Source: Halomonas sp. HL-48
GTDB taxonomy: Bacteria; Pseudomonadota; Gammaproteobacteria; Pseudomonadales; Halomonadaceae
Direction of reading: 5' to 3'
Length of the DNA: 43,311 nt
Assembly (NCBI RefSeq): GCF_001314875.1
Contig: NZ_LJZS01000024.1
Span: forward strand, 1 to 43,311
The position numbers and the translations under genes were made by a program. Below, one piece after another: positions 1 to 15,878 of this stretch (within the stretch, counting starts at the first letter, position 1; each line of letters opens with the position of its first letter). Below the pieces are notes generated by a model. That model did no database searches and had not been told where the DNA came from. It saw only the letters and a list, made by a program, of their open reading frames with translations.

Positions 1-43
1 TACATATTGCGTTTGGCGTGTTGAAGTCACAAAGCGAATATCG

Positions 44-73
44 GCCGCAAGGGGTATAAATCACCCTTGCGGC
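44..73. terminator. Perfect 10-bp inverted repeat downstream of gltD
   Basis: The arms gccgcaaggg (44-53) and cccttgcggc (64-73) pair perfectly around a 10-nt loop, 46 bases beyond the gltD stop. There is no T-run on either side, so it may be a weak or Rho-assisted terminator of gltBD, or a hairpin belonging to a neighbour outside the window. Confidence 0.45.
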
Positions 74-118
74 TGGTATCGAGAGACGGTATCTACAAGC
101 CCTGTACTGGAATCCGAA

Positions 119-6014
<5,896 letters not shown>

Positions 6015-6403
6015 GGGCGTGCCTCTAGTCAGCGTGTTTTTTTGGTAGCGGGGTTGTGATAAAAAGGCGGGTTATTGATTTTTTAGTGGTAATGGCCTGC
6101 CCGCAATGGGGAGGCGTGTGCCTTCGCTACCGTCATAAAAATGGCCGGTCAGCATAGCGATTTGCAGCCGCGTTGCGCAATCCTTCTGCATTCAACGAGC
6201 GCTTAAAATCCTTTCCAAATCCTGTAGTTGCATAACCAATCAACTAAAAAGTCGATATCCTTCAACCACTTGCGAGGCCGAAAAACGCTATTTTAACGAA
6301 GCGGTTTTAACACTAGACTTTAGTCTAATCATGCGGTTTTTGGTCATGCCGATGCTGCATGAGGCATACGGATTAGCTAAATCAAAACCCGCTACGCATA
6401 CCA
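6015..6403. other. Gene-free region upstream of gltB
   Basis: About 390 bases between the aroB terminator and gltB hold no convincing gene. On the minus strand a possible promoter reads ttgcgc (6175-6180) and tatgct (6151-6156) with an 18-base spacer; this is a weak match. A perfect palindrome tagact-tt-agtcta lies at 6314-6327 and could be an operator. In Pseudomonas, as I recall, a SPOR-domain (damX-like) gene sits between aroB and gltB; here there is none. Confidence 0.4.
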
Positions 6404-6436
6404 AATAAAAACACCCCGCGGCTTAGCGCGGGGTGA
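6404..6436 (-). terminator. Rho-independent terminator of the pil-aroKB operon
   Basis: Read on the minus strand, accccgcg (6434-6427) and cgcggggt (6420-6413) form an 8-bp GC-rich stem followed by a T-rich stretch (complement of the A-run at 6404-6410). It lies 27 bases past the aroB stop. Confidence 0.85.
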
Positions 6437-6460
6437 GCGAGCGGCGGGTCTCGCTAAGGG

Positions 6461-7567
6461 CTAGCGCCGCGGGTAGTGGTCGAGCAGACGCTTCAATTGA
6501 TCGGCAGGCACAGCATCGCTGACGCAGGCGCGGCCCAGCGCTTCCAGCAGCACCAGGCGCAGGCGGGTATCGATATTTTTCTTGTCCAGTCGCATGCGGG
6601 CGAGAAAGTCGTCGCTCGACATGCCCTGGGGGGCATGGACGGGCAAGTCAGCGCTCTCGATCAACGCCATGCTGCGTTCGCGATCCGCCGATGAAATCCA
6701 GCCCAGCTCATGGGAAAGCGTCGCGGCCATGGCCATCCCCGCCCCTACGGCTTCGCCGTGAAGCCAGTTGCCATAGCCCTGATGCGCTTCAATCGCGTGA
6801 CCAAAGGTGTGGCCCAGGTTTAGCAGTGCGCGTACGCCCTGTTCGGTCTCGTCCTCGGCCACCACGTCGGCCTTTATCTGGCAGCTCTGGGCAATCGCCT
6901 CGGCAATCACTTCGGGCTCCACGCGGCGTAACGCTGGCATGTTGTCTTCCAGCCAATCCAGGAAGCCGACATCGCGGATCAGGCCATACTTGATGACTTC
7001 CGCCAGCCCCGCCGACAGTTCACGCGCGGGCAGCGTGGTGAGGGTATTGATATCCACCAGCACGGCCTTGGGCTGCCAGAACGCGCCGATCATGTTTTTG
7101 CCCAGCGGATGATTGACGCCGGTCTTGCCCCCCACCGAGGAATCCACCTGGGAAAGCAGCGTGGTCGGCACCTGGATAAACGCCACGCCGCGCTGGTAGG
7201 CAGCGGCGGCATAGCCGACCATATCGCCGATCACGCCACCGCCCAGGGCTACCAGCGTACAGCGACGATTGAACCCGGCTTCCAGCAGCGCATCCCAGAT
7301 GCGCCCTACCTGTTCGATGGACTTGTACTGCTCGCCATCGGGCAGCACCACCGTGCGCACCTCCAGATGATCCGGCAGGCTGGCACAGAGCTTATCAAGG
7401 TAGAGCGGGGCAATGGTCGTATTGGTCACCACCATGACCTGCTGCCCCGCCAGATAGGGCGTCAGCAGCTCAGGATTGCCGAGCAGCCCGGTACCAATAT
7501 GGATCGGATAGCTGCGCTCGCCGAGCGACACGGTGAGGGTACGTTGTACGCCATCGACTGCGGTCAT
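6461..7567 (-). CDS. aroB: 3-dehydroquinate synthase
   Basis: The second enzyme of the shikimate pathway converts DAHP to 3-dehydroquinate using bound NAD+ and a divalent metal in the cytoplasm. Family motifs are all present: the NAD-binding stretch [20 protein letters not shown], the core [21 protein letters not shown], and the metal ligands in [19 protein letters not shown] and WLHGEAVG. At 368 residues it is full length. Its ATG overlaps the aroK stop by four bases (ATGA), which implies translational coupling. It is the last gene of the pilMNOPQ-aroKB operon. Confidence 0.97.
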   Translation of the reverse strand: MTAVDGVQRTLTVSLGERSYPIHIGTGLLGNPELLTPYLAGQQVMVVTNTTIAPLYLDKLCASLPDHLEVRTVVLPDGEQYKSIEQVGRIWDALLEAGFNRRCTLVALGGGVIGDMVGYAAAAYQRGVAFIQVPTTLLSQVDSSVGGKTGVNHPLGKNMIGAFWQPKAVLVDINTLTTLPARELSAGLAEVIKYGLIRDVGFLDWLEDNMPALRRVEPEVIAEAIAQSCQIKADVVAEDETEQGVRALLNLGHTFGHAIEAHQGYGNWLHGEAVGAGMAMAATLSHELGWISSADRERSMALIESADLPVHAPQGMSSDDFLARMRLDKKNIDTRLRLVLLEALGRACVSDAVPADQLKRLLDHYPRR

Positions 7568-8127
7568 GGGGATACCTTGTTGGACGATTGTGCGGATTCA
7601 AGCGGGTCGACCATGCGCCGCACGCGACGCAGGATCTCGTTGACCACCGCGCGCGGGCTACGCCGGTCGGTGCGCACGGTGATATCGGAGGTGGCGCGAT
7701 ACAGCGGGTCGCGCTGGGCGAACATGTCGTTGAGCACCTGTTCGCGATTGGCGCACTGTAGCAAGGGCCGATTGCGGTCTTTGGCGGTGCGCCTGAGCTG
7801 CTGATCCACGGTGGTCAGCAGGTACACCACCGTGCCGCGCTCGCGCAGCGCACGGCGATTTTCCTCTCGCAACACCGCGCCGCCGCCGGTAGCCACTACG
7901 ACCGATGGGCGTTGCGTCAGCTCGTCGATCATGTGGACTTCACGCTGGCGAAAGCCCTGCTCGCCTTCCACATCGAAAATCCACGGGATGTCGGCCCCGC
8001 AGCGCGCTTGAATGGCGTGGTCGCTATCGAAAAACTCGCGCGACAGTTCGGCAGCCAGCAGCCGACCAATCGTGCTTTTGCCGGCCCCCATGGGGCCAAT
8101 CAGAAAAAGGTTGGGTAAATCCTGCAT
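7564..8127 (-). CDS. aroK: Shikimate kinase
   Basis: The enzyme phosphorylates shikimate at the 3-position with ATP. It has a P-loop GPMGAGKST at residues 11-19, a DSDH motif for metal and shikimate binding, and GGGAV in the substrate loop. At 187 residues it is slightly longer than the usual ~173; the excess is a C-terminal tail. Its start codon overlaps the pilQ stop (TGATG) and its stop overlaps aroB. I call it aroK rather than aroL because of this pil-aroKB context. Confidence 0.95.
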   Translation of the reverse strand: MQDLPNLFLIGPMGAGKSTIGRLLAAELSREFFDSDHAIQARCGADIPWIFDVEGEQGFRQREVHMIDELTQRPSVVVATGGGAVLREENRRALRERGTVVYLLTTVDQQLRRTAKDRNRPLLQCANREQVLNDMFAQRDPLYRATSDITVRTDRRSPRAVVNEILRRVRRMVDPLESAQSSNKVSP

Positions 8128-10241
8128 CAGCGAACCGTTAAGCCATCATCAAGAAGTCGGGGTGTAATAAAGACTAGTAACTCTACCTTTTCGTTGCTCT
8201 CTTCGGTATAGCGAAACAGTCGACCCAGCAAAGGAATATCGCCCAGCAGCGGTGTTTTGGCGATTTGGCGCAGCTCCTCGGTGGTCAGGATGCCCCCGAG
8301 CACGACGGTCTGGCCGTTATCCACCAGCACCTGGGTTTCGATTTCGTTGGTATCGATGGGCGGCTCGCCGCCAAACTCGGACTCCCGGAAACTGTCGTTG
8401 CGGATCAGCAGGTCCATGATAATACGGTTGTCCGGGGTAATCTGCGGAGTGACCTCAAGCGACAGCTCGGCTTCCTTGAACTCGGTATCCGGATTATCGT
8501 TGCCGTCGACGCTCTGGAAGGCGCGCTCCTCGCCCTGGCTGATGGTCGCGGTGCGCTGGTTGGCGGTGATGATCTTGGGCTGTGAAATCGTCTGACTCTT
8601 GCCTTCGCTCTCCAGCGCGCGCAACTCGAGGTCGAGCAGCACGTCGCCGGCGAGATAACCGAAGCTGAACCCGGCGCCTGCATCGGACGTATCACCCAGG
8701 TCCACCGAGAGCCCGCCCCGCGCCCGGTTCAGCCCATCGGGGTTGATATCGCGGCTTTCAAAATTGCCGTCGCCGCCATCCTGAAAGCCGCGGGTACTGG
8801 ACGCCCCCCAGTTGATGCCCAGTTCGCGGGAGGCGGTGTCCCGGGCAATCACGATGCGGGCTTCGATCTGCACCTGGCGAACCGCCACATCCAGACGGTC
8901 CAGGGTGCCCATGATCTCGCGCACCTGGTCGGGCGTGTCCTGGATCAGCAGCGTGTTGGTGCGCTGATCAACGCTGACCCGGCCCCGTTCGGTGAGCAAG
9001 CCGAAGCCGTCGCCGCCGCGCAGCAGTTCCGCCAGGTCTTCCGCACGAGCGTATTTCACTTCGACATACTCGGTGATCAGCGGCGCCAGCGTTTCCTGCT
9101 GATCGCGGGCCTCAAGCTCCTGACGCTCCAGCTCGGCGAGCTCACCCGCCGGAGCGACGACAATGACGTTGCCCTTTTCCCGACTGGCCAGTCCCTGGCT
9201 CTGCAGAATCAGGTCAAGCGCCTGGTCCCAGGGCACGTCGTTGAGATTCAGCGTCACGCGGCCGCTGACGCTGTCGCTGGCGACCAGGTTCAAGCCGGTA
9301 AAGTCGGCAAGCGTCGCCAGTACGGAGCGCACCTCGATGTCCTGAAAGTTAAGGCTCAGGCGCTCGCCGGTGTAGTCTTCGTCCCGCTCCGCCCGCTCCT
9401 CCTGGGGTGCATCGCTGACCGGCTGCACTTCAACCGTCAACTGATCCCCCGACTGCGACGAGACCATGGCGTAGGGGCCGTCGGTGGCGATCACCAGTTC
9501 GCTACCGCGCTGCCCGCGGCGTGGGGTGATACGAGAAATGGGCGTGGCGAAGTCGGTCACGTCGTAGACCTGATTGAGCGCGTCGGGCACGTTAACGTCG
9601 CCAAGCTCAACGATCACCTCGTCGCTGTCGCCTTCACGCACCTCGGGGCTGACGCTGTCGCGGTCGAAGGTCACCATCAGACGTCCGGCACCGTCCTCCC
9701 CGCGCTGAAAGTCGATATCCTGTACCTGAGGGCCCTGCGCCGTTTCAAGCGACGGCTCGGCTGAGCGCTGTTCATCCTGGCGTTCTTCATCTTGGCGCTC
9801 TTCATCCTGCTGCTCTTCATCCGTTCGCTGTTCTTCCTGGCGCTGTTCGTCAGCGTCATCAGATAGCGTCACCGTAAGGCGGTCGCCGGACACCGACGAG
9901 CGGAACTGGCGGGGAGAATCCAGATCCAGCACCAGTCGCGTGCGACCACTGCCTTCCAGCGCCGTAATGCCCTCGATACCGCCTTCATCGATACGCATGC
10001 GGCGCTCGGCCAGGCCGTTTTCGGTATCCGCCAGGTCCAGCGCCAGACGCGGCGGGTCCTTCAACGGATAGCCCTTGAGCTCAGGCACCTCGCCGCTGAA
10101 GCGCAGGTCCAGCGTCACATCGCCCCGCGACGTCTCACCCACTTCGATGCCGGTGAGCACCGATGCCATTGCCCAGCCGGGAAGCAGCACCAGTGCCAAC
10201 AGCATGCCTTGCCGAAAACTGCGAACCAACGTATTTGCCAT
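8127..10241 (-). CDS. pilQ: Type IV pilus outer-membrane secretin PilQ
   Basis: PilQ forms the gated outer-membrane ring through which the type IV pilus passes. I chose the ATG at 10241 (MANTLVRSF), which has an aaggag site just upstream and begins directly with a signal peptide (hydrophobic core [13 protein letters not shown], likely cleavage after AMA); the product has 704 residues. An in-frame ATG at 10292 would add 17 residues ahead of the signal peptide and lacks a good ribosome site. After the leader come AMIN-type peptidoglycan-binding regions and the secretin N0 domain ([20 protein letters not shown]). An N1 domain ([19 protein letters not shown]) precedes the C-terminal secretin barrel, which carries the family motif [14 protein letters not shown]. 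An acidic Glu/Gln/Arg/Asp-rich linker separates the AMIN regions. Confidence 0.95.
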   Translation of the reverse strand: MANTLVRSFRQGMLLALVLLPGWAMASVLTGIEVGETSRGDVTLDLRFSGEVPELKGYPLKDPPRLALDLADTENGLAERRMRIDEGGIEGITALEGSGRTRLVLDLDSPRQFRSSVSGDRLTVTLSDDADEQRQEEQRTDEEQQDEERQDEERQDEQRSAEPSLETAQGPQVQDIDFQRGEDGAGRLMVTFDRDSVSPEVREGDSDEVIVELGDVNVPDALNQVYDVTDFATPISRITPRRGQRGSELVIATDGPYAMVSSQSGDQLTVEVQPVSDAPQEERAERDEDYTGERLSLNFQDIEVRSVLATLADFTGLNLVASDSVSGRVTLNLNDVPWDQALDLILQSQGLASREKGNVIVVAPAGELAELERQELEARDQQETLAPLITEYVEVKYARAEDLAELLRGGDGFGLLTERGRVSVDQRTNTLLIQDTPDQVREIMGTLDRLDVAVRQVQIEARIVIARDTASRELGINWGASSTRGFQDGGDGNFESRDINPDGLNRARGGLSVDLGDTSDAGAGFSFGYLAGDVLLDLELRALESEGKSQTISQPKIITANQRTATISQGEERAFQSVDGNDNPDTEFKEAELSLEVTPQITPDNRIIMDLLIRNDSFRESEFGGEPPIDTNEIETQVLVDNGQTVVLGGILTTEELRQIAKTPLLGDIPLLGRLFRYTEESNEKVELLVFITPRLLDDGLTVR

Positions 10242-10295
10242 GAGTCTCCTTCCACTTGCCGTGGGCCGCTGCGTCATCCGCGCGCCCCTCATTGT

Positions 10296-10841
10296 CTAGC
10301 GCTCATCGTCAATGGTGAGCGAGGCCGATCGCGCCTGCCAGCCGTTTTGCTGGGTATAAATGCGCTCGCGAATGTCCACCGCTTCCTCAGAGATAGCGGT
10401 AATCCGTCCGTAGTCGCTGCCCACATAGTTGCCTTCCCGGACGGTGACCACCTCGCCCTCCGGCGTGGCGATCATGGCCACCCGCCGCCCGCCCATGCGC
10501 AGCGTGCCGACCAGCTGCAGCTCCTGGAGTGGAAACTGCTCCAGCGGCTCGGCGGCGCGCTGCTGATCCGGCGCATCGTCGCTGCTCGCCAGCATGTCAG
10601 GCACGCCGTCCTGAACCGACTCCGGCGGCATGAACGGGCTGCGCGCCTCGCTATGCTGATAGCGTTGCGTGGGGTAAAGCGGCACGTAGGGAATCACCAT
10701 CGCCGGTTCAGTGCTGGGCATCTGCCGAATCTCGGCGAGGGTGGTTTCCAACTGCGAAAGTGACGGGTCGGCGCAGCCCGTTAGCAGGCCAAGCGCTGCG
10801 ACCCATCCGCCGGCCATCCCTCGACGTACTGGCCAGCTCAT
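10296..10841 (-). CDS. pilP: Type IV pilus assembly lipoprotein PilP
   Basis: PilP is an inner-membrane lipoprotein that links the PilNO complex to the secretin PilQ. The N-terminus is a lipoprotein signal (WVAALGLLTGC) with the acylated cysteine at residue 23. A proline-rich linker follows, then the beta-sandwich domain recognised by the family pattern (LQLVGTLRMGGRRVAMIATPEGEV). At 181 residues it is of normal size. Its ATG overlaps the pilO stop by four bases, and pilQ follows after a short gap that overlaps possible alternative pilQ starts. Confidence 0.93.
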   Translation of the reverse strand: MSWPVRRGMAGGWVAALGLLTGCADPSLSQLETTLAEIRQMPSTEPAMVIPYVPLYPTQRYQHSEARSPFMPPESVQDGVPDMLASSDDAPDQQRAAEPLEQFPLQELQLVGTLRMGGRRVAMIATPEGEVVTVREGNYVGSDYGRITAISEEAVDIRERIYTQQNGWQARSASLTIDDER

Positions 10842-11464
10842 GGTGCGTCCTCCCGATCACGGTAGGTACGCGCCAGCAGCGACAGCCGTAGGGTATCGCC
10901 GCTGGTGTCCGCCGGCGCCAGGGTGAAGTCGTGCTGTGTCACCAGTCGCGAAAGCGAAGCTATGTCGGCGACAAAACGGGCAATCTGATGAAAGTCGCCG
11001 CGCACCTGAATGTCCAGCGGCTGCTCCACATAGTGCGGCTGGGAGACCGTGGGGCGCAAACGAATCGTTTCGATCGTCAGGCGGTTATCCACGGCGGCAT
11101 CGCTGATGCTGTCGAGCAGCGACGGAATTTCCGCATCGGTGGGCAGGATAGCCCTCAGACGCGCCATCTGGTCTTGAAGCGTGTCGATCTGCTCGCGCAT
11201 TTTGGGTAGCTGAACCGCTTCGCTCGCCTGACGCCGGTAATCGCTGAGCAGGCGCGACTCCTGCTGCTGGGCGCTGACCAGCGCTGCCCGCCGTTCGCCG
11301 ATCACCCACCACTCCATAAGCAGCAGCGCCACCAGCAGCGCCAGTGCGCCGCAGAGCCACTTGAGCAGCAGCGGCCAGCCGCCGGCTTCCTTGACGTCCA
11401 GGTCGCGCCAGTCGACGCTGCGCAACTGCTGCCATTCCTGCGCCCAACGCGCGAGTTTCCACAT
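10838..11464 (-). CDS. pilO: Type IV pilus inner-membrane alignment protein PilO
   Basis: PilO pairs with PilN in the inner membrane to form the alignment subcomplex of the pilus machine. One transmembrane segment (WPLLLKWLCGALALLVALLLMEWWVI) is followed by a coiled coil and a ferredoxin-like periplasmic domain. I chose the ATG at 11464 (208 residues), which shares one base with the pilN stop (TGATG) and sits 8 bases from a gaggag site; an adjacent GTG at 11467 is equally possible and adds one residue. Confidence 0.93.
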   Translation of the reverse strand: MWKLARWAQEWQQLRSVDWRDLDVKEAGGWPLLLKWLCGALALLVALLLMEWWVIGERRAALVSAQQQESRLLSDYRRQASEAVQLPKMREQIDTLQDQMARLRAILPTDAEIPSLLDSISDAAVDNRLTIETIRLRPTVSQPHYVEQPLDIQVRGDFHQIARFVADIASLSRLVTQHDFTLAPADTSGDTLRLSLLARTYRDREDAP

Positions 11465-12027
11465 CACGGCTGCTCCTCGGCAGGCGTCGCGAGCGACGGC
11501 TGTTCGACATCGAAGCGGAACTGCCGGCCGCTTCCCTCGGCGTCGCTTTCGACTTCCGACAGCGACGGCACGCCCAGCGCAGCGCTATCGGCAACCCGGC
11601 GCAGCTGTTCGGAGACCTGGCGCTCGCTGGCCGCCACCCCCTCAACGCTGACCTGGGCACCGCTGCGCGAGACCTGCTGGTAGACGACACCGCTGGCGAC
11701 GCTGCCCGCCAGGGCATTGAATAGCTCCACGGTGCTGGCCCGCTGGGTCTGCAGCGTCTGAAACAGCACCAGTTGCTCACCCAGCCGCAAGGCGTCGGTC
11801 TGGTAGCGTTCCAGGTCGCCAATATCCTCAGTCAGTTCGCGGGCCTGCGCTTCGATAAAGGCATTGCGCTGCTGCTGAGCCGCCACCTGGGCCGCATAGA
11901 ACTTGGCGATGCCCCAGCCGAGCCCGGCGCCTACCAGCAGCATCACGACCATCAGGTGATAAAAGCGCCGTGTGCGTCGCTCGCGCTGTTGCTCACGCCA
12001 CGGCAGCAGATTGATGGTGATGCTCAT
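11464..12027 (-). CDS. pilN: Type IV pilus assembly protein PilN
   Basis: PilN is a bitopic inner-membrane protein. Its short cytoplasmic N-terminus carries the INLLPWR motif that binds PilM, seen here at residues 5-11. A basic stretch, a transmembrane segment (LMVVMLLVGAGLGWGIAKFY), a coiled coil rich in Gln and Glu, and a periplasmic ferredoxin-like domain follow. It is 187 residues, normal for the family. Its ATG overlaps the pilM stop (ATGA). Confidence 0.94.
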   Translation of the reverse strand: MSITINLLPWREQQRERRTRRFYHLMVVMLLVGAGLGWGIAKFYAAQVAAQQQRNAFIEAQARELTEDIGDLERYQTDALRLGEQLVLFQTLQTQRASTVELFNALAGSVASGVVYQQVSRSGAQVSVEGVAASERQVSEQLRRVADSAALGVPSLSEVESDAEGSGRQFRFDVEQPSLATPAEEQP

Positions 12028-13085
12028 TGGCCGACCCTCATGGCCAGGCCACCGGCGGTCAGCATCGCCGGGGCGTCATTGGTCAGCGCTTCAACGTTCA
12101 GGCGCTTGTTGACCTCCATGGCCTGGAACGGATTGGCGATGGTCACCGTCATGCCGCTATCCTCGGCAATACGCTCGGCAAGTCCCGGGATCACGCTCGA
12201 CCCGCCGGCCAGCACGATATGCTTGACTTCGTGCTGACGCCCGGCCGTGTAATAAAGCTGCAGCGAACGCCCCACCTGCTGAACCACGGTTTCCAGAAAC
12301 GGATTCAGCACGCTGTCATGATAGTCATCGGGCAGGCCGCCGCGCTTTTTGGCAAACCCCGCCTCTTCCATACTCAACTGGTAACGGTCGCGAATCGCGT
12401 CGGTGAGCTGACGCCCGCCGAACACGGTGTCGCGACTGTAGACAATATGCCCGCCACGGACGACGTGGAAAGCGTTCATGTTGGCGCCGATATCCACCAG
12501 ACCGACGCAGGCGTCGGGATCGTCGGAGACGTGCAGCTGGCGGCGCAGCACTTCAAATGCGCGCTCCATGGCAAAGGTTTCGACTTCGACGGCGGCGGGC
12601 TCAAGCCCGGCGCGTTCGAGGGTGTCGGTCAATTGGGTCACGTCCTGCTGACGGCAGGCCACCAACACCACCTGCTGGCGATCATCGTCAAACGTCGACG
12701 GCCCCAGGCATTCGAAATCAAACGCCACTTCATTGAACGGGAAAGGTATATGGCGGTCTGACTCAGCAACGATACGGGCTTCTATGTCGTCTTCACTGAG
12801 TGAACGAGGAAAGCTGAGCGTCTTGGTTATCGCCGCACTCGCTGGCACCGCCACGGCTGCTTTGCGCGTAGAGGGATTGGCGTGCTCCACCGCACGGCTT
12901 AAAACATTGGCCACGTCATCGATGTCGCGAATGCGCCGTTCGACCACGGCCCCTTCACGTAACGGGCGCACTGCATAGCTTTCCACCTGGAAGTTCTGAT
13001 GGGCATATCTGAGTTCGAGCAGCTTGACGGTCGCCGAGGTAATATCGACCCCGATCAACCCGTTACGGGGTTTGAGTAAGCGCAT
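12024..13085 (-). CDS. pilM: Type IV pilus actin-like ATPase PilM
   Basis: PilM is a cytoplasmic actin-like protein that binds the PilN N-terminus and links the alignment complex to the pilus motor. The phosphate-1 loop is GVDITSATVKLLEL near the N-terminus; phosphate-2 is VGLVDIGANMNAFHV, and the adenosine motif is IVLAGGSSVIPGL. It has 353 residues. It is the first gene of pilMNOPQ-aroKB and is divergent from mrcA, a conserved arrangement in gammaproteobacteria. Confidence 0.95.
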   Translation of the reverse strand: MRLLKPRNGLIGVDITSATVKLLELRYAHQNFQVESYAVRPLREGAVVERRIRDIDDVANVLSRAVEHANPSTRKAAVAVPASAAITKTLSFPRSLSEDDIEARIVAESDRHIPFPFNEVAFDFECLGPSTFDDDRQQVVLVACRQQDVTQLTDTLERAGLEPAAVEVETFAMERAFEVLRRQLHVSDDPDACVGLVDIGANMNAFHVVRGGHIVYSRDTVFGGRQLTDAIRDRYQLSMEEAGFAKKRGGLPDDYHDSVLNPFLETVVQQVGRSLQLYYTAGRQHEVKHIVLAGGSSVIPGLAERIAEDSGMTVTIANPFQAMEVNKRLNVEALTNDAPAMLTAGGLAMRVGQ

Positions 13086-13201
13086 TGTGGGTCCGGTATC
13101 GCCTGCCTATCGCGTTGCCTGAGGTTACATGATTTTCAACCAAGTCACACTCACATCGCCTTCCGGGCATATCAGCACTGGTGGCGGCCGCCTCGGCTTC
13201 C

Positions 13202-13207
13202 TATAAT
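13202..13207 (+). promoter_or_regulatory. Candidate -10 box of the mrcA promoter
   Basis: A perfect TATAAT lies about 75 bases before the chosen mrcA start; the -35 side (ctggtg, 13178-13183, 18-base spacer) is poor. If transcription starts just after it, the in-frame ATG at 13206 cannot be translated, which supports the internal start at 13281. Confidence 0.5.
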
Positions 13208-13280
13208 GGCAGCCAGTTGCGTGATACGGTCGTTTAGATACCGTCTCTTTTTTTATTCATCCCATGGGTACTTTCCATTC

Positions 13281-15812
13281 ATGACGTTCCTCCGCACCCT
13301 TATTGTGTCGCTGTTAGGCATCATGGTCTCGCTTGCCGGTGCCGCCACTCTCGCGGTCGTCGGCGCCGCCATCTATTTCGCGCCGGGCCTTCCCGACGTT
13401 CGGCAGTTGCAGAACTTCGAGCTGCACACACCGCTGCGCATCATGACCCGCGACGGGCGGCTGATCGGCGAGTTTGGCGACGAGCGGCGCATCGAAATCG
13501 ATTACGACGCGATCCCCGAGGAGATGATCGACGCGCTGACCGCCGCTGAAGACGACAGCTTTTTCGATCACCATGGGGTAGCACCAAGAGCGCTTGCGCG
13601 CGCGTCGCTGGAGCTGGTGCAAAGCGGCGGAGCGATCCAGTCCGGCGGTTCTACCATTACCATGCAGGTCGCACGGAATTATCTGCTCACGCTGGATCAG
13701 ACCTTTACCCGCAAGATTCGCGAAATTCTGCTCGCTTTACAGATGGAGCAATTGTTAAACAAACAAGACATTCTCGAACTTTATGTGAATAAAATCTTTT
13801 TAGGTAACCGAGCGTATGGCATCGCTGCCGCCGCCGACACCTACTACGACAAATCGCTGGAAGAATTGACGCTGGCAGAAACCGCCATGATCGCCGGTCT
13901 GCCCAAAGCCCCCTCGGCGTTCAATCCACTGGCCAATTCGGAGCGCTCGCTGATTCGCCGCAACTGGATCCTGTTCCGCATGCGCGAGCTGGGGCATATT
14001 GATGAAGACACCTACCGCGAGGCCGTCCAGGCGCCGGTGACCGCACGTCGCCACTCCACCGAGCCCGAAGTCGACGCTTCCTATGTAGCGGAAATGGCGC
14101 GCCAATACGCCATCGACCGCTTTGGTGACGAGGCCTACACCGGCGGCTACCGCATTTACACCACCATTGAAAGCGAACTGCAGCCCACCGCTCGTCGCGC
14201 CCTCGCCGATGGCCTGATCGCCTACGACCGGCGTCACGGCTGGCGCGGCCCGGAGGAGCGCGACATTGCCGCAAGCCTCGTCGAAGCACAGGAAGAAACC
14301 GCCACGCAGGGGCTTGAGGAAGAGCTTGCCGAGTCGCCGGAGATTCGTGAAACCGCCCGCCAGGCAGCGGAGCGCAGCCAAACCGAAGTCGAGGGTATCG
14401 AGGGCGACGTCAGTAACTGGGTGCAGGTGCTTGATCGCTCGCCACGCTATGGCCTGCTCGAGCCGGCGATTGTTGTCGAGAGCAGCGGGCAGGAAATGCA
14501 GGTGCTGGTGGATGGCGAGCTGCGCAGCATTCCCTGGGAAGGCCTGAGCTGGGCCCGCCCTTATCAGTCGCCAAGCAGCCGCGGCGCCGAGCCCAGCACG
14601 GCGAGCGAAATTGCCACCCGTGGTGATCTGGTCCGCGTCGTGGAAGACGAAGAAGGCCAACTGCGCCTGTCGCAGCGTCCCGATGCCGAAGGCTCGCTGG
14701 TGGCCCAGGATCCGCGCACCGGCGCCATTCTGGCGCTGCAGGGCGGCTTTGATTTCAATGCCAGCAAGTTCAACCGCGCCGTCCAGGCTCAGCGTCAGGC
14801 AGGCTCTATCTTCAAGCCGTTCATCTACCTGGCCGCCCTGGAAGACGGTGATTTGAACGCGGCAAGCGTGGTCAATGACGCCCCCGTGGTCATGGACGAT
14901 GGCAGCAACACCATGTGGCGTCCGGTCAATTCAAGCCTCGACTTCCAGGGGCCCATGCGGCTGCGGCCTGCGCTTGCCCGTTCGCGTAATCTGGTGACCA
15001 TTCGCGTGCTGCAGAACATGGGGCTGGATTACACCCTGGAATACCTGAAAGGGTTTGGCTTTGCCGAAGGCCGCCTGCCCCGTGGCTTGGCACTGGCTCT
15101 GGGTAGCGCCACCCTGACGCCGATGGAAATGACCAACGCCTACTCGGTGCTCGCCAACGGCGGCTTCCAGGTATCCCCCTGGTTTATCGAGCGCGTCGCC
15201 CGTGAAGGCGATGGCGAGGAAGAAATCCTTGACGAAGCCCTCCCACAGGTGGCCTGTCGCGAATGCGATGACGACCAGGAGACGGTGGAGATGGACGGCA
15301 AAGAGTACCCCGTCGCGCCCCGCGTGGCCGACGAAGCGGCCTTGTACATTCTGCGCGACATGATGCGCGATGTGATTGAAAGCGGTACTGGCCGGGCCGC
15401 GCTAAGCCTGGAACGCGACGACATTGTCGGCAAAACCGGCACCACCAACAGCCAGCGCGATGCCTGGTTTGCCGGCTTTAACGACCGCCTGGTCACCACC
15501 GTCTGGGTCGGCAAGGACAGCAACGAGACCCTTGCGGAGTACGGGGCCAATGCAGCGTTACCGATCTGGATCGACTTTATGGACGACGCCCTGGACGGCA
15601 CGCCCTCGGCAATGCCCGAACGTCCCGACACGGTGGTCAGCGCACGTATCGACCCCGACAGCGGCCGCCGCTTGCGCGACGACCAGTCCGAGGGTATCTC
15701 CGAGCTGTTCCATGAAGACCACCTGCCCGATTACCAATCGCGTCAGGTCAGCCGTGAGCTGGAAGAAGCCAGTGGCTCGCAGGGCTCGGGCACCGCAGAG
15801 TCGATCTTCTAA
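13281..15812 (+). CDS. mrcA: Penicillin-binding protein 1A, bifunctional peptidoglycan synthase
   Basis: A class A penicillin-binding protein polymerises glycan strands and cross-links peptides in the periplasm, anchored in the inner membrane. From ATG 13281 (MTFLRTLIV, 843 residues, close to E. coli PBP1a) there is an N-terminal membrane anchor (residues ~7-35). The GT51 glycosyltransferase follows with catalytic Glu90 (TAAEDDSFFDHHG) and the stretch GGSTITMQVARN. An OB-like inserted region comes next. The transpeptidase has Ser509 in SIFK, a later SRN motif, and Lys718 in KTGTT. A 25-residue upstream extension is possible but starts inside a TATAAT box. The alternative symbol is ponA. Confidence 0.95.
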   Translation: MTFLRTLIVSLLGIMVSLAGAATLAVVGAAIYFAPGLPDVRQLQNFELHTPLRIMTRDGRLIGEFGDERRIEIDYDAIPEEMIDALTAAEDDSFFDHHGVAPRALARASLELVQSGGAIQSGGSTITMQVARNYLLTLDQTFTRKIREILLALQMEQLLNKQDILELYVNKIFLGNRAYGIAAAADTYYDKSLEELTLAETAMIAGLPKAPSAFNPLANSERSLIRRNWILFRMRELGHIDEDTYREAVQAPVTARRHSTEPEVDASYVAEMARQYAIDRFGDEAYTGGYRIYTTIESELQPTARRALADGLIAYDRRHGWRGPEERDIAASLVEAQEETATQGLEEELAESPEIRETARQAAERSQTEVEGIEGDVSNWVQVLDRSPRYGLLEPAIVVESSGQEMQVLVDGELRSIPWEGLSWARPYQSPSSRGAEPSTASEIATRGDLVRVVEDEEGQLRLSQRPDAEGSLVAQDPRTGAILALQGGFDFNASKFNRAVQAQRQAGSIFKPFIYLAALEDGDLNAASVVNDAPVVMDDGSNTMWRPVNSSLDFQGPMRLRPALARSRNLVTIRVLQNMGLDYTLEYLKGFGFAEGRLPRGLALALGSATLTPMEMTNAYSVLANGGFQVSPWFIERVAREGDGEEEILDEALPQVACRECDDDQETVEMDGKEYPVAPRVADEAALYILRDMMRDVIESGTGRAALSLERDDIVGKTGTTNSQRDAWFAGFNDRLVTTVWVGKDSNETLAEYGANAALPIWIDFMDDALDGTPSAMPERPDTVVSARIDPDSGRRLRDDQSEGISELFHEDHLPDYQSRQVSRELEEASGSQGSGTAESIF

Positions 15813-15833
15813 CGTGTTAAACCGCTGTAAAAT

Positions 15834-15863
15834 AAAAGGCCTGGCAAAATGCCAGGCCTTTTT
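15834..15863. terminator. Bidirectional terminator between mrcA and the TRAP permease gene
   Basis: A 9-bp perfect stem (ggcctggca / tgccaggcc) with a 3-base loop is flanked by A4 on the left and T5 on the right, so it can end transcription from both convergent genes. Confidence 0.9.
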
Positions 15864-15878
15864 CGTGCGCCACTCCCA

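Noticed and set aside
13206..13280. 25-residue N-terminal extension of mrcA
   Set aside because: The upstream ATG lies within a TATAAT box and has no ribosome site; starting at 13281 puts the membrane anchor at the normal place.
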